Counted from the first letter of the stretch, positions 38,119-50,082 are shown. The stretch: DNA of 64,000 nucleotides from Botryotinia globosa (GCA_014898425.1 RCSZ01000008.1:372001-436000); one strand, 5' to 3'. A program made the numbers and translations. Notes: a model not told the origin generated them from the letters alone.

Positions 38119-38478
38119 AATATAAACATCTGAGGCTGTACGATCGGGTCCCAGTTCTCCACAGATTCTCACCATGAACCAATCACAATCTATGATTCTC
38201 AAACTTGAAGATTCATTCACGATTTCCCGATTAACTACCTAGGAAACCTTGGAATATCTCACAGCTCGTACAGTCAAGCCAGGAAAATGAACTCATCTCT
38301 CGTAACTTGGAAGGGCAAGTTTGAAAAATGGACTCACAGATGAGACATGGAATAGAATCCCATTGCTTGGACTTCATTATATATCGACCATTTCTTCCTC
38401 TTTCTCTTTCTCTTCCCCTTCCTCTTCCTCTTCCTCCTCCTGCTCCTCTCCCTCGTCAATATCATCTATATCATCACA

Positions 38479-40181
38479 ATGTCTCCTCAAACCATAGCCA
38501 TTGCGATTATCGCCACGGTTTTCTTCATTGTTCGATACCTCAATCGTACAGATACTCCAAAGATTAAGAATCTGCCGGAAATTCCTGGATATCCTCTCTT
38601 TGGAAGTCTTCTAGAGTTTGGTGTCTCTCACGCATTAGTAGCCAGAAGATTGGCTGAAAAGTATGGTGCTGTCTTCCAAGTCAGATTAGGAAATAGGGTA
38701 AGACATATCACTATCTCCGCGGAAATACCACACTAATTGTAAATAGCGAATTGTATTCGTCAACACTTTCGATGCTGTCCGCCATTTCTGGGTTGCCAAT
38801 CAATCGGCCTTGATCTCTCGTCCTACTCTTCATACTTTTCACAGTGTCGTATCTACCTCTCAAGGTTTCACCATTGGTACTTCTCCCTGGGATGAATCTT
38901 GCAAACAACGAAGAAAGGCGGCAGCTACTGCTTTGAATCGTCCCGCTGTTCAATCTTATATGCCTATCATCGATCTTGAGTCTAAGGTTTCCATCAGAGA
39001 ATTACTCAACGATAGTAAGAATGGTCAAGTTGATATCGATCCTATCTCTTACTTCCAAAGATTTGCTCTCAACACCTCTTTGACATTGAACTATGGATTA
39101 AGACTTGACGAAGTCAAGGACAAAAATTTGCTTCGGGAAATTTGTGATGTGGAAAGAGCCGTTAGCAATCTCAGATCTACGAGCAATAACTGGCAGGATT
39201 ACATTCCATTACTGAGATTGTTACCAAAGTCGAACGCCGAAGCTATCGAATATAGAGAAAGAAGAGACAAGTACTTGAATTTCTTATTGAACAAACTCAA
39301 GACACAAATCGAGGAAGGAACTGATAATCCTTGTATCACCGGAAACATTATCAAGGACCCTGATGCGAGGTTGAATGAAAGTAAGTTTCCTGCAATCTCT
39401 CACTGGTATGATATACTAATCCGCTGTAGACGAACTCAAATCTATATGTCTAACCATGGTTTCTGCTGGTCTTGATACAGTCCCTGGTAACTTGATCATG
39501 GGTATTGCATATCTCTCCTCTGAACACGGTCAAGAAATTCAACAAAGAGCGCATGAAGAGATCATGAAGGTTTACCCTGATGGAGATGCATGGGAACGTT
39601 GCCTTGTTGAAGAAAAGGTTCCTTATGTTACTGCTTTCGTCCGCGAAGTTCTCCGATTCTTCACTGTTATTCCTATTTGTCTCCCAAGAACCAGTATTAA
39701 GGATATTGAATATAACGGGGCCACTGTTCCAGCGGGTACTACTTTCTATATGGTAAGCTCCCTCCTAACCTCAGAGTTCCAACTCATACTAACGACTATC
39801 CAGAACGCATGGGCCGCTGACTACGATTCCACGCACTTCAAATCCCCCAATACTTTCTCCGTTGAACGCTACCTTGACAATCTTGAAGGAGGTGGAACAC
39901 CTCACTATGCTTATGGCGCCGGCTCTCGCATGTGTGCAGGTTCACATCTTGCGAATCGAGAACTCTTTACTGCTTTTATTAGATTGTTCACAGCTTTTCA
40001 AATTGTGGCTCCGAGAGATCCAAAGGATCGACCAATCCTAGATGCTTTGGAATGTAATGCAGTCAAAACTAGCTTGACAACAGATCCTTATCCATTCAAA
40101 GTGGGTTTCAAGGTTAGGGATCAAGGAAAGTTGGAGAGGTGGATGAGTGAGGCGGAGGAGAGGACGAAGGATCTTCATTGA
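38479..40181 (+). CDS. Cytochrome P450 CYP504 family, (hydroxy)phenylacetate hydroxylase
   Basis: Membrane-anchored monooxygenase of phenylacetate catabolism. Exons are 38479-38697, 38747-39380, 39430-39752 and 39804-40181, giving 517 residues. An N-terminal membrane anchor (TIAIAIIATVFFIVRYL) is followed by the proline-rich hinge LPEIPGYPLFG. Diagnostic stretches are SRPTLHTFHSVVS, FTIGTSPWDESCKQRRK, SAGLDTVPGNLIMGIAYL (helix I), FVREVLRF (ExxR) and the haem loop YGAGSRMCAG with C436. These match the Aspergillus PhacA/PhacB group. From memory it looks nearer PhacB (3-hydroxyphenylacetate 6-hydroxylase, forming homogentisate) than PhacA (2-hydroxylase), but I cannot settle this. Context next to hmgA and fahA fits either. 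Confidence 0.92.
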
Positions 40182-43100
40182 AGAATGAGGTGGTAATGAT
40201 TTTGAAGAAGATGAGCCTGGTAGGGGCGATAGATAATTATCGATTTACGATGGAGGACATTATATCATGATTCATGACACGGAATGAAGCGTCATAGATA
40301 TTTGCAAGGCTTAGTATTTTGTATTGCGAACTGCATAGCGAGTTATAGTTTTTTTTTTTTTGCTTTTTTCCAGTATCCAGTTTTAGGAAATCCTAGAGAG
40401 AAGATTAAATAAAAATGAGAAAGATTTTATCTATTCAACATTTTTGCGCGCGCTTGATATCACATATACGTTTGTGTTCATCGGACGGTATCAATTCTTT
40501 TTATTTTTTACTCTTTTTTTGACTAGTTGGTATAAAATCGGTGAACATCCTTGATCTCCATCTAATTGTCTGCTTTGAATTTTCGAATCAGAATATCAAT
40601 TGATACAAATGTTTAGAAAGGGAATGGGAACGGAACGGAACGGAAAGTTCTAGTTTAGTTAGTCGTGTTGTGGTGTGGTTATGGTGTAGTTGTGGTGTAA
40701 GTTGTGCTCTGGGTTTGAACTTGGAAGGTGGAGGGAAGGTGGAGGCCATAATTGAAGCGAAGAGGAGAAGGGGGGAGATGGGCTTGGAGGTGTGAGATAC
40801 GGAGTGGGAAGTATGGAGTTGGGAGTATATTTGAGGCCTGTTAAAGAGCGTGAGGGGAGGGGTAAGATCTATCTTATCTAAAATTTGGGGTTTGGGCTTT
40901 GAGGTTGATTCCGATTTTGAGCATCGGAGTTGACAGCAGTCAGTTTTATGATAAGAATATTTTTTATTTGTAAAAGAGGTTTTTGTTGTTGTTATTATTA
41001 ATGTTGTTAATGGTTTGGTTCAGTGATCTACTGATGTTACCTACTATTGAATGTGTAAACATTACCTTCCTCGTTTAATCTACTAGATTCGTTAGATCAT
41101 GATAAATATCTGTATATTAATTCCTTGGAATCGTGTTGTGATTCTTGTATCCTTATACTTACTGCGTCAATGATGGGCAGATAGGTAGCTAATGTGCATT
41201 CATAAGTTGATTATTGAATATCGAGTCAACCGCGTAGAATATAGTTCCTGGAAATGAAATCGACAAGAAAAGGGGCTTCTATACGGGGTAGTGGTGGGAT
41301 GGTAAAAGAAATGGAAGGTGATTGTGATGCGAATAGGATATTTGAGATGGATTGATTTATCATGTGTGGTAGTGGAAGAATAGATGCATTTGGGATGCTG
41401 AATACCTGCCTGTCTATACAGCAATCATATACTTCTATTTGATCGATCTCAAAAATACATTTAAATATATTATTTTATTACTTTTTAGAAATTAGATTAT
41501 TATTCTTTTGAATAGTTTTTTTTAAAATAAATTCAATAATTTAATTATTTATATATAAATGATATTTATAATAAGATTTTCCTTTTTTTAAAAAAAATTA
41601 ATAATTATAATATATATATTAAGAAATTTCTTATAAAAAAATTCTTGAGAATTCATTTATTTTAATTGTAATTTCTAATATATTAGAATTTTAAAATATT
41701 AAATAAATATTTTATAATATATAAAAAATTTAAAAATAAAATAAATAATTTTTTATTAAAAAAGATATTAAAATAAATAAATTAATATAATTATTTCAAA
41801 AATAAATATATAATTTTGTTTAAAACCAAATATATTTAAATAATGAGTTTTGTTGCAAAATAACTATCAATCAAATAGAAGTGCCCTAGTACTATATAAG
41901 CATGTGGTTTCGTTGTGTTGTATTAAAGTATCATAGCCATTTTGAGTTGAAATTACCCTGTACCATGGGATTATATTCTAATTTCAAGACTCAAAATTGA
42001 TACTTACCAAGTTATAATTCTTTTCACTCATCATCGTCATGTTCAATTTCAATAGTCACCATCGAGTTGACTTTCACTTCGTTGAATACCGCTGTTAAGG
42101 AAGAGGATCTTTTATTGTCACTATTTAGATTTTTATTAAGGGATATATGATAGATATACTCTGTATCTTGGATGATCATGCTAGTGATATTCAATTCTTC
42201 TTTTGACCTGAAAATGGAGTAGTGTAAAAGAGGAAGAAAATCCTGAGAGGCTTGGTTGATGTCGTGTATTCGGAATGGATTTAGAAGCTGGGCTGGGGAG
42301 TGGGTTTTTATATTTATATGCAAGCTTTCGAGATGAATATATTCGGTGATACAGGGGAGTAGGGAGGTTTGTGGATGAATCATTGCGGATCTTGGATTTG
42401 GGAGCGAGTTGTGATTTTGTGAGTTAATTACTCTTGACGAGAGGTACGGGTAAGGAAGGAAATAGAGTGTGTCATGGAGAAATAGCCGAGATGGTCGCCG
42501 TGTATAAAATAGAGTGGACTTCGCATGGTTTCAGAGCTGCAATGGTTGTGAAGGAAAGGAATCAGAGGCCAGCGAATGGGAGGTTGAGATGAGAAATTGT
42601 AGTCACTGACTGACGTGGTACTACCTCTTACTCAGCTTCTTGTGTCGAGACTCTGAAATCTGAGATATAAGAATAATTTAGAATCATACTGTCGATCATC
42701 AGAGTATGAATACTAAATTATGAAGAATGTTAAGAATATTACGACGATGAGGTTTGAAAATGACAGCGAACTCCCACCTTCAAAGTACCTTGTATCCTCT
42801 CTTTCGACAATGATAATTATCGCAGTACATTTGGAAATTTGCAATTCAATATCCAAACCATTTCCAATCAGCGTAATTTTCTTATGCTTGCCTTCCAGTT
42901 GATCCTTTCCACATAAAGGTCTCATTCCATTCTCAAAGGGAAGTATTTGTGTGTTTGGATGTTGGTTTAGGTTTTGATTTATATACCTACCTACCCAGAT
43001 TGGATTTATGTACTTACACTTGCACCAAACAGGTCACAAGTGAATAACCTGAGGAGATGATTTTGTATCTATGCTCAGAATACTCGAGTTCAACTCGTGA

Positions 43101-43434
43101 TATCATCCTTGTAAAACATGCAGTAAGCTTTTCCTCTAGTCCAGATGAAATAAGTGAGAACAGTATGAATCGCTGATGAGAGATTCGCAGTCACTTGATT
43201 CCAATACCGCCGCTGCTTATGATCTAAAGAAGTCAGACACGTAAGGAACCAGAATGTACGTGAGAAGAAAGTCAGTTAAGTTTCTAGTTTTCCAGTCACA
43301 GCCATCATTAATAACCCCATAAGTTCCTCTGAAACGACCTTCAATTTCGCCAAATATCATCTACTACACAATTATAAAATCACGATCCCAAGAATCAAAC
43401 CCCACGAAACATATACTCAAAAGCATCACCTATC
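40182..43434. other. Intergenic region with an AT-rich island
   Basis: 3.2 kb. 41455-41840 is very AT-rich with no frame, a candidate decayed (RIP-affected) repeat. Two minus-strand frames, 42024-42383 and 42713-42925, have ordinary composition and could be exons of a lost or unrecognised gene; no domain or convincing splice join was found. Confidence 0.5.
41455..41840. repeat. AT-rich island
   Basis: Almost pure A/T over about 380 bp with sharp edges, resembling the island at 2159-2480. No coding frame, terminal repeats or target duplication recognised. Confidence 0.6.
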
Positions 43435-44390
43435 TCAGTTCCTCCTTGGCACAGGAACCGTAGCATAATAAGCCATAGCTGCCATGTTAATCTCGGGAGT
43501 CAACTCTTTTCCTTCTTCCATCATTTTAGCCAGGAGGTTGAAGTAATGAATGTAGAATGCCTGGGTTCTTGTTAGTCGAATTTTCTAACCATATGATTCC
43601 CGTCTTCTCTCTTTCCAAGTTTCCAATCATCCTCCATCATCCTCTCCAATAAAGCTCACCCCCCAAAAAAGAACCACCCGTAGCGATAAAACACAAGCGA
43701 GGTAAAGAATCAAACATACCGGCGTAAAAGTATTAACAAATTTCGCCTCCTCACCCGTCTCATTGCTAAATGTGTGAGGAGCTCTGGGAGGTACAACCAC
43801 ATAATCACCCACTCCTGCATCGATCCTCTTCTCAGATTCGCCGGTTGAGAGATTGGCGGGGACTCGGAAGGTTATTACTTGAGGGTGTTAGTAAAGCTGA
43901 AGCGGAAGTAGTGGGTTCTAGAGAGGTATGGTAGGATAAGAGAAGATGTAGGGGGCGAGTGAGGAAATCGAAGAGGAAGGGCATGAGTGGATAAGCAAAC
44001 AAGAAAGCCTACTCCCTTTCGTAACCAAGAAGCATTCATCATGCATCTCATGCCAGTGAGCTGGCGGCCCCTTTAAACCCGCAGGAAGAGTGCCCTCCAT
44101 GGTCGAAATCCGGTTATCTATCAATTTTGTTAACCCTTTTTCATGATTCCTTTATCTCTCTCTTGATCATCTCCTCAAGTCTCCCATAGTAGATACCTCG
44201 AAATCAAATATAGCCAGTAACTTATAGGTAGTCCAAGAGGAAACAAAAAGAAAACTCACATACCAGTCCTACTCCCATCTTCTAAAACTCTCAATTTGAC
44301 ACTTCCCAATGTGATGATTTCTCCTGTCTCTGCCTTGACATAGTAGACTGGAACGTTTGGTTGAGGGGCAATTGGTGCGGGAAGACTCAT
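43435..44390 (-). CDS. Single-domain cupin protein
   Basis: Exons (minus strand) are 44390-44264, 44117-44013, 43877-43720 and 43560-43435, giving 171 residues; all junctions keep frame. Cupin motif 1 is GPPAHWHEMHDECFLVTKG, with the two His, the Glu and the final Gly of the metal site. Motif 2 is GDYVVVPPRAPHTFSN. Both are intact, so a metal is probably bound. The N-terminus is Pro-rich (MSLPAPIAPQPNVPV), with no signal peptide, so it should be cytosolic. Substrate cannot be read from sequence; dioxygenases, isomerases and non-enzymatic cupins all look like this. Aspergillus homogentisate clusters also carry a small protein of unclear role (HmgX). Whether this is its counterpart is not established here. 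Confidence 0.82.
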
Positions 44391-45255
44391 TTTGACAGCG
44401 AAAGTATTTTTTGACGGTATTTATGAGAACAATTGTTCTATCGATTTGGAGGAGGCTCAGTTGTTTACGGAACGTGATAGGTGTGTAGAAAGGAATCAAT
44501 GGAGAAAGTATGTGCGAATTGTGATGTAAAGCATAATGGAAAGAAGATGAATAGACACTGGCACTACATCTTTATATCTTCAACCTCTTCCAAAGGATCA
44601 GTCGCCAAATATCATAATCGTACAACAAGAAACCCCAAATCGGAGAATCTCTCTCCAAACTTGCCGATCTTCTGAAACTCATTATTCAATCCGATTGGTT
44701 CGCTCGCACCAACGGGCATCAACGAACACCTTGGAAGATGTCGGAGAAAGCAGAGGACCGAAGTGCGGTGAAGGATTCGTTGCTTACTAACGACTGCAGG
44801 ATGCGGACTCTGACACTTGTTGAGTATACCGGATATTGAAATTTAAATCCGTATTATTGACTGGTTTTTTGCATGGCTGTTGTGATGTCCTCGTCTACTA
44901 CGGATATAATGGATGAGAAGGGAAGCGGGTGTACTAGTGGAAGGCTCACCAAAGACATGTGGCTTCACTGAAGTCTGTATAAACAAAGGAGGAACTATGC
45001 ATTCTCTTGGTTTACTAGGCACCTATAATCAAAGTTTTTAAATGATTGTTCGAATTAGATTTAATAGTCTCCATTTTATGATCGAGTTGGGTGGAGATGC
45101 ACTCTACGTCCTCCAAATCCTATTCGTAATTTGGTTTTCAATACCATTGTTCTTCCAAAACCCGCTGAGGAATTCATCATCGTTCAAATATGCAAAGAAA
45201 TATTCTTTGAATCATTTCAGAGCAATGTTCCAAAGACCCCTCTTCGTTTCCAAAA
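44391..45255. other. Intergenic region, cupin promoter and rvt 3' side
   Basis: 865 bp. No copy of the CGG-N8-CCG site was found upstream of the cupin gene. Short frames lack support. Confidence 0.55.
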
Positions 45256-48165
45256 TCAACCTTGCCACTGAACCTTTCCACTTCTTACCAAATTAACCAT
45301 CCCGGTGGGCAACAAACCTTTGTCCACAACAGCCAATCCACCAAATCTCTCTATCATTTCTTCTCCATAAAGCTTCACAACCCATTTCCAATATCCCATG
45401 TCCATCCCTTCAAAAGCAGAAGAAAAGCCACCTTCAATTGCCTTTGCCAGAATCATATCAGACTCATCCCAATCCGCAGATTCTTTGCTTGGTTGCTTGA
45501 GTAGATTCTCAAAGACTTCAAACAGAGTTCCTTCCCAGGAATTACCAACCTCCTCTCTATATCGGGTGAACTCTTCGAAAGACATAAAGTCTCGCAGATC
45601 AGAGAGATTGTGACCGTCGTATTGCCACTGGCGAGCCATTGAAATGTTGACTTGAGGAGTTCTCTTTTCGAAATCATCTTTGGCCACTCTATATGCTTCA
45701 ATCTCCGCCTCGAAAAAATTATCCATCAACGTTTCCGGGGTTTCACATACCCCATCTCGTAATTGCAAAAGCCCAATGAAAGGATTGTGCAACTCAAGGC
45801 CGCCAAGACTAGTTGGAAAGTAAAGGTATCCATCGGGCACATTGTCGATCCCAAATCTCTCTTTCAAAGTGTCTTTGAGATATGAAATCACGTTTGTATT
45901 GGTAAAGATCAGATTTTGAATGTGTCGGAAACTCGATAGCATAGCGTCAACATGTGCACGACCAAAGGAATTCGATGGTTTTCCGAAGTTTGAAGCGAAG
46001 AAGCGACCGGCATAAGTATTCCAGGCTTGGATCCATGAGAAGACACTTTTCTTATCGCGGAGCTGGGATTGAAGTTCTGAAACATGTTGATCGACCATAG
46101 GTTGATCGATGGTAAAGTGGCCGGTGGTAGGATCTAGTTTAAGAAAGCCCCAGCGAATGTCTCCGACAGGAAGGGAAGGGTCCATGGGCTGCTTGGATCC
46201 ACTAGGTGTGATGCGGACAGAGCCGGTTTTACCTTTGTTAAGCGTAACCCCCATGATTTCTGAGAATTGGAGAATTGATTTCCATGCTTTGACAACAGAT
46301 TGGTGAGAAGGCGACCATATCCAAAAGTCCTCATGCATTCTGTAGAGCTGAACTCGATCTGTGCTTTGATTTACCGCGTAATCAAGACAGAAAAGAATCG
46401 TTTCCCCGCAAACAGCAGATAAAGCGTGCGCTCCGGGAACACCACGCTTCCGAATGCGAGCTTCCGCGAATGTATCATCATCGACAAATTTCAGTGGAGC
46501 TTCAAGAAACTTCTGAAAGAATCTCGACCATTTTACCGACAAACCAAAGAATTCAAGAACACAGAAAATAGTGGAATGTGGCAATGATGGACTAAATGAC
46601 TCAAGTTCTGAGCGAGCACAGCTTATCTCGCCATGAAGCTTTGTATTAATGATAATCTCTGTTGACAGTAAATGAAGTATGAATTGCTTGATCTCCATAG
46701 GTGTTTTTGGCAAGCTATCGGAATCCCCTTCATTGGCGTTCAGGAACGAATCGAAATCAAAATCTGTAAGTGTATCTGCAGTACTATCGAATCCAGCTGG
46801 CTGTGACTGCATCTTTGCTCTCTTTCTCTTGGGCGCAGGAGGCGGAGCTTGCTGTGATAGCTGTAATAGCAGTGCTTGCTGTCCTTGCATAGGTGCTCCA
46901 TGCATTAGACTAGACCGCTGTCCGTATAACTTAGTCGTGTTATAATCAGCTTCTTCGACTCCGTCTTGATCCGCTTGCTCGTCTTGTTCGGAAACGGGAA
47001 GTTGAGACATGAAGTATATGGATTTGTAAAGTTCCTCCCGCCTCCTCATAACACTTCCCTGACGTTTGTATGATGGTCCCAGGTAGAAATCTCTTCTTGC
47101 CTTATCGATTGGAGGGATAGGGTTGTTCAGTTTTGACCATGCTCCATCGAAATTGGAGAAATTCGTAAACGCTTTTTTGAAGAAAACAGACCATTTAATC
47201 CCAATATATTGGAGGAATAGTGCTTCTAGGAGATCTTCGTCAATGAACATGTGATGCGTACCATTAAGGTGACGTCTTTGCTCAACAGTAATGTCCTTGT
47301 TCCATTCCCAAATATCTATGGATGCAAGACGCATGTTCAGAACATCTGCAACTTCTGTAAGAATGACGGGACTGGCAAGAAAATCCTTCAGCGCTGCACG
47401 CTTTTCCTCCGATAGAAGACCGGAAGATACAAGGCCATTGATAGTCCAACGTAAAACAGTAGGATCAAATTGACCTGGGGCAGACAAGGTATTTCCGAAT
47501 GTCTCGACTTCTTTTCGTAGAGCAATCAAGGCTTTCTTAGCTTGCCCATTCTTCCCATCCATTCCAAACAAGGTAGTTAGGTATGCCGTGATCGCCTTAT
47601 GATTGGTTTCGAATGGTTGAAAGACCAAATCTTCCCAATTTGCTCGTCCTTCCGTCCTAGCAACACTCTCCTTCTTGACATTTTGAAACTCTTCATCAAT
47701 TTCCGAAGTATCATTGGCAACATCGACGGCTTTCTGTTGCTGCTCTGCTGAAAGCCATTCTGTAACCAACTCGCCGTACAAAGTCGCATACTGGTGTTTT
47801 GATGATTGCACATCAATGTGGCGTACCAAGTATTTTTCCCATTGCTCTAGCGTCTTATCAGAGATGGATGGATCATATTCAGCTTGTGCGATAAACTTCT
47901 CGAGATTCTTGACAAGCAGTTCAAGCGGAGATAATTTAATATTGTTGTCGTGACTACGCTTTTTCGTATTTGAGGCCGTGATTGCGAAGCTTTCTTTCAC
48001 ACCTTCCAATAATAGCTTTAGCCTTTTCCGTTGGTCGAGTTCGTTGCTTAATTTGTCGGAGAGAGCATCCTTTTGGCTTTCGAAATGATGGCGCTTTTTG
48101 GAAAGTTCAGTAAGCTTTGTAGTAGTGATGGATTGAAGTGTCTCGGAAAAGACCCCTCCAGACAT
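45256..48165 (-). CDS. rvt: Cellular reverse-transcriptase-related protein (RVT), intronless
   Basis: 969 residues, one exon. It belongs to the rvt class, domesticated single-copy reverse-transcriptase-like genes of fungi and other eukaryotes, not to a mobile element: no endonuclease, RNase H or integrase is present. Residues 1-60 form a coiled coil. The polymerase fold covers about 280-800, broken by a long low-complexity loop (about 385-490: acidic, then Gln-rich, then KRKRAK). Candidate motif A is SELESFSPSLPH (E520), motif B KRGVPGAHALSAV (573-585) and motif C YRMHEDFWIWS (E612, D613). Canonical motifs would have Asp in A and two Asp in C, so two metal ligands may be Glu. Basic TLNKGKTGSVRI (641-652) follows. 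The C-terminus is an all-helical thumb-like region. No neighbour suggests a pathway. Confidence 0.85.
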   Translation of the reverse strand: MSGGVFSETLQSITTTKLTELSKKRHHFESQKDALSDKLSNELDQRKRLKLLLEGVKESFAITASNTKKRSHDNNIKLSPLELLVKNLEKFIAQAEYDPSISDKTLEQWEKYLVRHIDVQSSKHQYATLYGELVTEWLSAEQQQKAVDVANDTSEIDEEFQNVKKESVARTEGRANWEDLVFQPFETNHKAITAYLTTLFGMDGKNGQAKKALIALRKEVETFGNTLSAPGQFDPTVLRWTINGLVSSGLLSEEKRAALKDFLASPVILTEVADVLNMRLASIDIWEWNKDITVEQRRHLNGTHHMFIDEDLLEALFLQYIGIKWSVFFKKAFTNFSNFDGAWSKLNNPIPPIDKARRDFYLGPSYKRQGSVMRRREELYKSIYFMSQLPVSEQDEQADQDGVEEADYNTTKLYGQRSSLMHGAPMQGQQALLLQLSQQAPPPAPKRKRAKMQSQPAGFDSTADTLTDFDFDSFLNANEGDSDSLPKTPMEIKQFILHLLSTEIIINTKLHGEISCARSELESFSPSLPHSTIFCVLEFFGLSVKWSRFFQKFLEAPLKFVDDDTFAEARIRKRGVPGAHALSAVCGETILFCLDYAVNQSTDRVQLYRMHEDFWIWSPSHQSVVKAWKSILQFSEIMGVTLNKGKTGSVRITPSGSKQPMDPSLPVGDIRWGFLKLDPTTGHFTIDQPMVDQHVSELQSQLRDKKSVFSWIQAWNTYAGRFFASNFGKPSNSFGRAHVDAMLSSFRHIQNLIFTNTNVISYLKDTLKERFGIDNVPDGYLYFPTSLGGLELHNPFIGLLQLRDGVCETPETLMDNFFEAEIEAYRVAKDDFEKRTPQVNISMARQWQYDGHNLSDLRDFMSFEEFTRYREEVGNSWEGTLFEVFENLLKQPSKESADWDESDMILAKAIEGGFSSAFEGMDMGYWKWVVKLYGEEMIERFGGLAVVDKGLLPTGMVNLVRSGKVQWQG

Positions 48166-50082
48166 GGTAGAGATGGGAAGTTATGGAAGACGAGGTGTTT
48201 AATGAAGGATAGATAGGAGAATATGGAAGCTGCGGCCTAGGAAATCCAAAAATTGATGGAATTTCCGTAGAATGAATAAAAGTATTGTAAGTGATGGATT
48301 TCTGAATATCGGGGGATCATGCAGTGATATTTATATTGGAATGGAAAAGAGAAGGTGATGAGGCAGTGCAGGCAGCAGTACAATTCACCCCGCGTCACGT
48401 GTTTTATGTTACACTGAGATCGAGAAACACGTGCACAAAGAAATCTTCATGTCAGCCACACCCTGATAGGAAAAGCTTGACGGTCGTGACAGTCGATTGC
48501 AGGTGAGCGAGCAAAAACATATTTTGACAGAAGCAAATTAGAGCCAGAATCGTACCAAGCAAGCTGCAAATAAGATGCATCATATCGAAATGACATCTTT
48601 GCATCTACCATTTGCATGTACATCTGTGAGCATTGAATCTGATAGGGATCCGTAGACGCCTTATTAGGTAGATACCTACGGAAAGCAAAGTCAGATATGA
48701 AAGAATCAATCAAGCTGCGAAAAAGAAATGATTAAATAAGGAAAATAGATCTTTGGAAAGAGGCGAAGACCTTATAGCGACACGAAATTGCACCAGCGAG
48801 TCGACAGAGAGCCATTGGTGCCGGACTGTCTAATGCTAATGGAATCACTCTCTTCTGATGATTTCTCAAATAACCAATGGAACTTGTCGAGATAGTCGAC
48901 GAGACAAGGTATAGGAAAAGTAATGACAGTCACCATTATCTTCTACGCTTATGCGCAGAACTCATTTGCATCTCTTGAACCGCGGAAGTAATAGAATAAC
49001 AATACGATATCAGCCGTGCAAAATCTAGGAGACGGTGCTGGAAAATTTCAGAAAAGAAAGTTATACAAGATATCGATACAAAAAATGAGTGTACATGAAG
49101 ATAATAAGGAGTATTTGTATCTCGAACGTCTTTCAAAAAAGGAGCAGCAGTTTGAAGGAACCACTACTTCGAAGTCCGACGGCTTGTACAGATACAATGG
49201 ATGCGTTAATTCGCAGTGTTAGTGATGCCCTCTAAATTAACAAGATCCAGAACGTGTACTGATGACAGTTGTACGGAGACATCCACAGACTTGATGATGT
49301 ACGTACGCGGAGACCTTCAAAAGTCTTGAGTTTAGAGATTTGAATTCTCATCGCGTCCTCTACTTGCAGTGCGAACAATGTCTTCAGTGCAGTTTGCGAA
49401 ACTATTCCTAAGGCTCTGCAGACAACGATGCCAGGCAGGATTAGGGCAAAACAATATACGATAAATCCATACTCAAAGGCAACAGCCAAAGCGCAACTCT
49501 TTGATCATATTACACCACCTTCCGTTGAGTCTCTCATGCACCTTTGCAGCAGGAATTCTTTAAGATCTTGTAAAAGATACAAGTAGTCTTGAGGAAAAAT
49601 GCATGACACTGAGGCTGCTCGTGAACATTCAGGGGGTGGCCGTGGTATGGTATTTGAGCTTAAAAGACTCGATTTGAGGATTCTGCATCAAGATTTTGCC
49701 TTAGTCATCTTCACCCAAATTCAAGATAACCTTGACCATACTCGGCACAACTTCGGTAACAGACAGTTCACGTCTCCAAGGCCAATCAACAACCAGTTTT
49801 TAAAAGTTCTCGTGACATGCTCTTTTGTTGCATATCTCAATTTTCGATTAGTATAAAACTGCCACCCACCACCCACCAAGGCAGGAAGCAAAAAAGCAAA
49901 TGTCCGAAAAACAAAGCAGGGCCTTTCCAATATACGCGAAACTTTTGAAATGGTAGATCAAGCAAGGCATCTTCGATTGCTCAATCTGGCAGCTGGAAGA
50001 CAACGAGTATATACCAATAAGACGTCGCAGACTCTAAATAAGTTGAAGCAGTATATCATATGAATGTTTCTACTGATCTGCT
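48166..50082. other. Gene-free stretch upstream of rvt
   Basis: 1.9 kb containing the rvt promoter. Short frames only, with no domain or splice structure that holds together. Confidence 0.5.

Larger units (their letters stand above)
37606..38478. promoter_or_regulatory. Divergent promoter, hmgA / CYP504
   Basis: 873 bp between the two start codons. It contains several spaced CGG pairs: CCG-CACG-CGG (37863-37872), CGG-N8-CCG (37926-37939) and the composite site at 38100-38118. A pyrimidine-rich tract (about 38390-38455) precedes the P450 start, common in fungal promoters. Confidence 0.6.

Noticed and set aside
42024..42925. Two minus-strand frames as a two-exon gene
   Set aside because: No splice pair joins them convincingly and neither has a recognisable domain. 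Mentioned only under the intergenic entry.
45256..48165. Retrotransposon reading of the reverse-transcriptase gene
   Set aside because: No gag, endonuclease, RNase H, integrase, terminal repeats or poly-A tail. The frame is intact and fits the domesticated rvt class.
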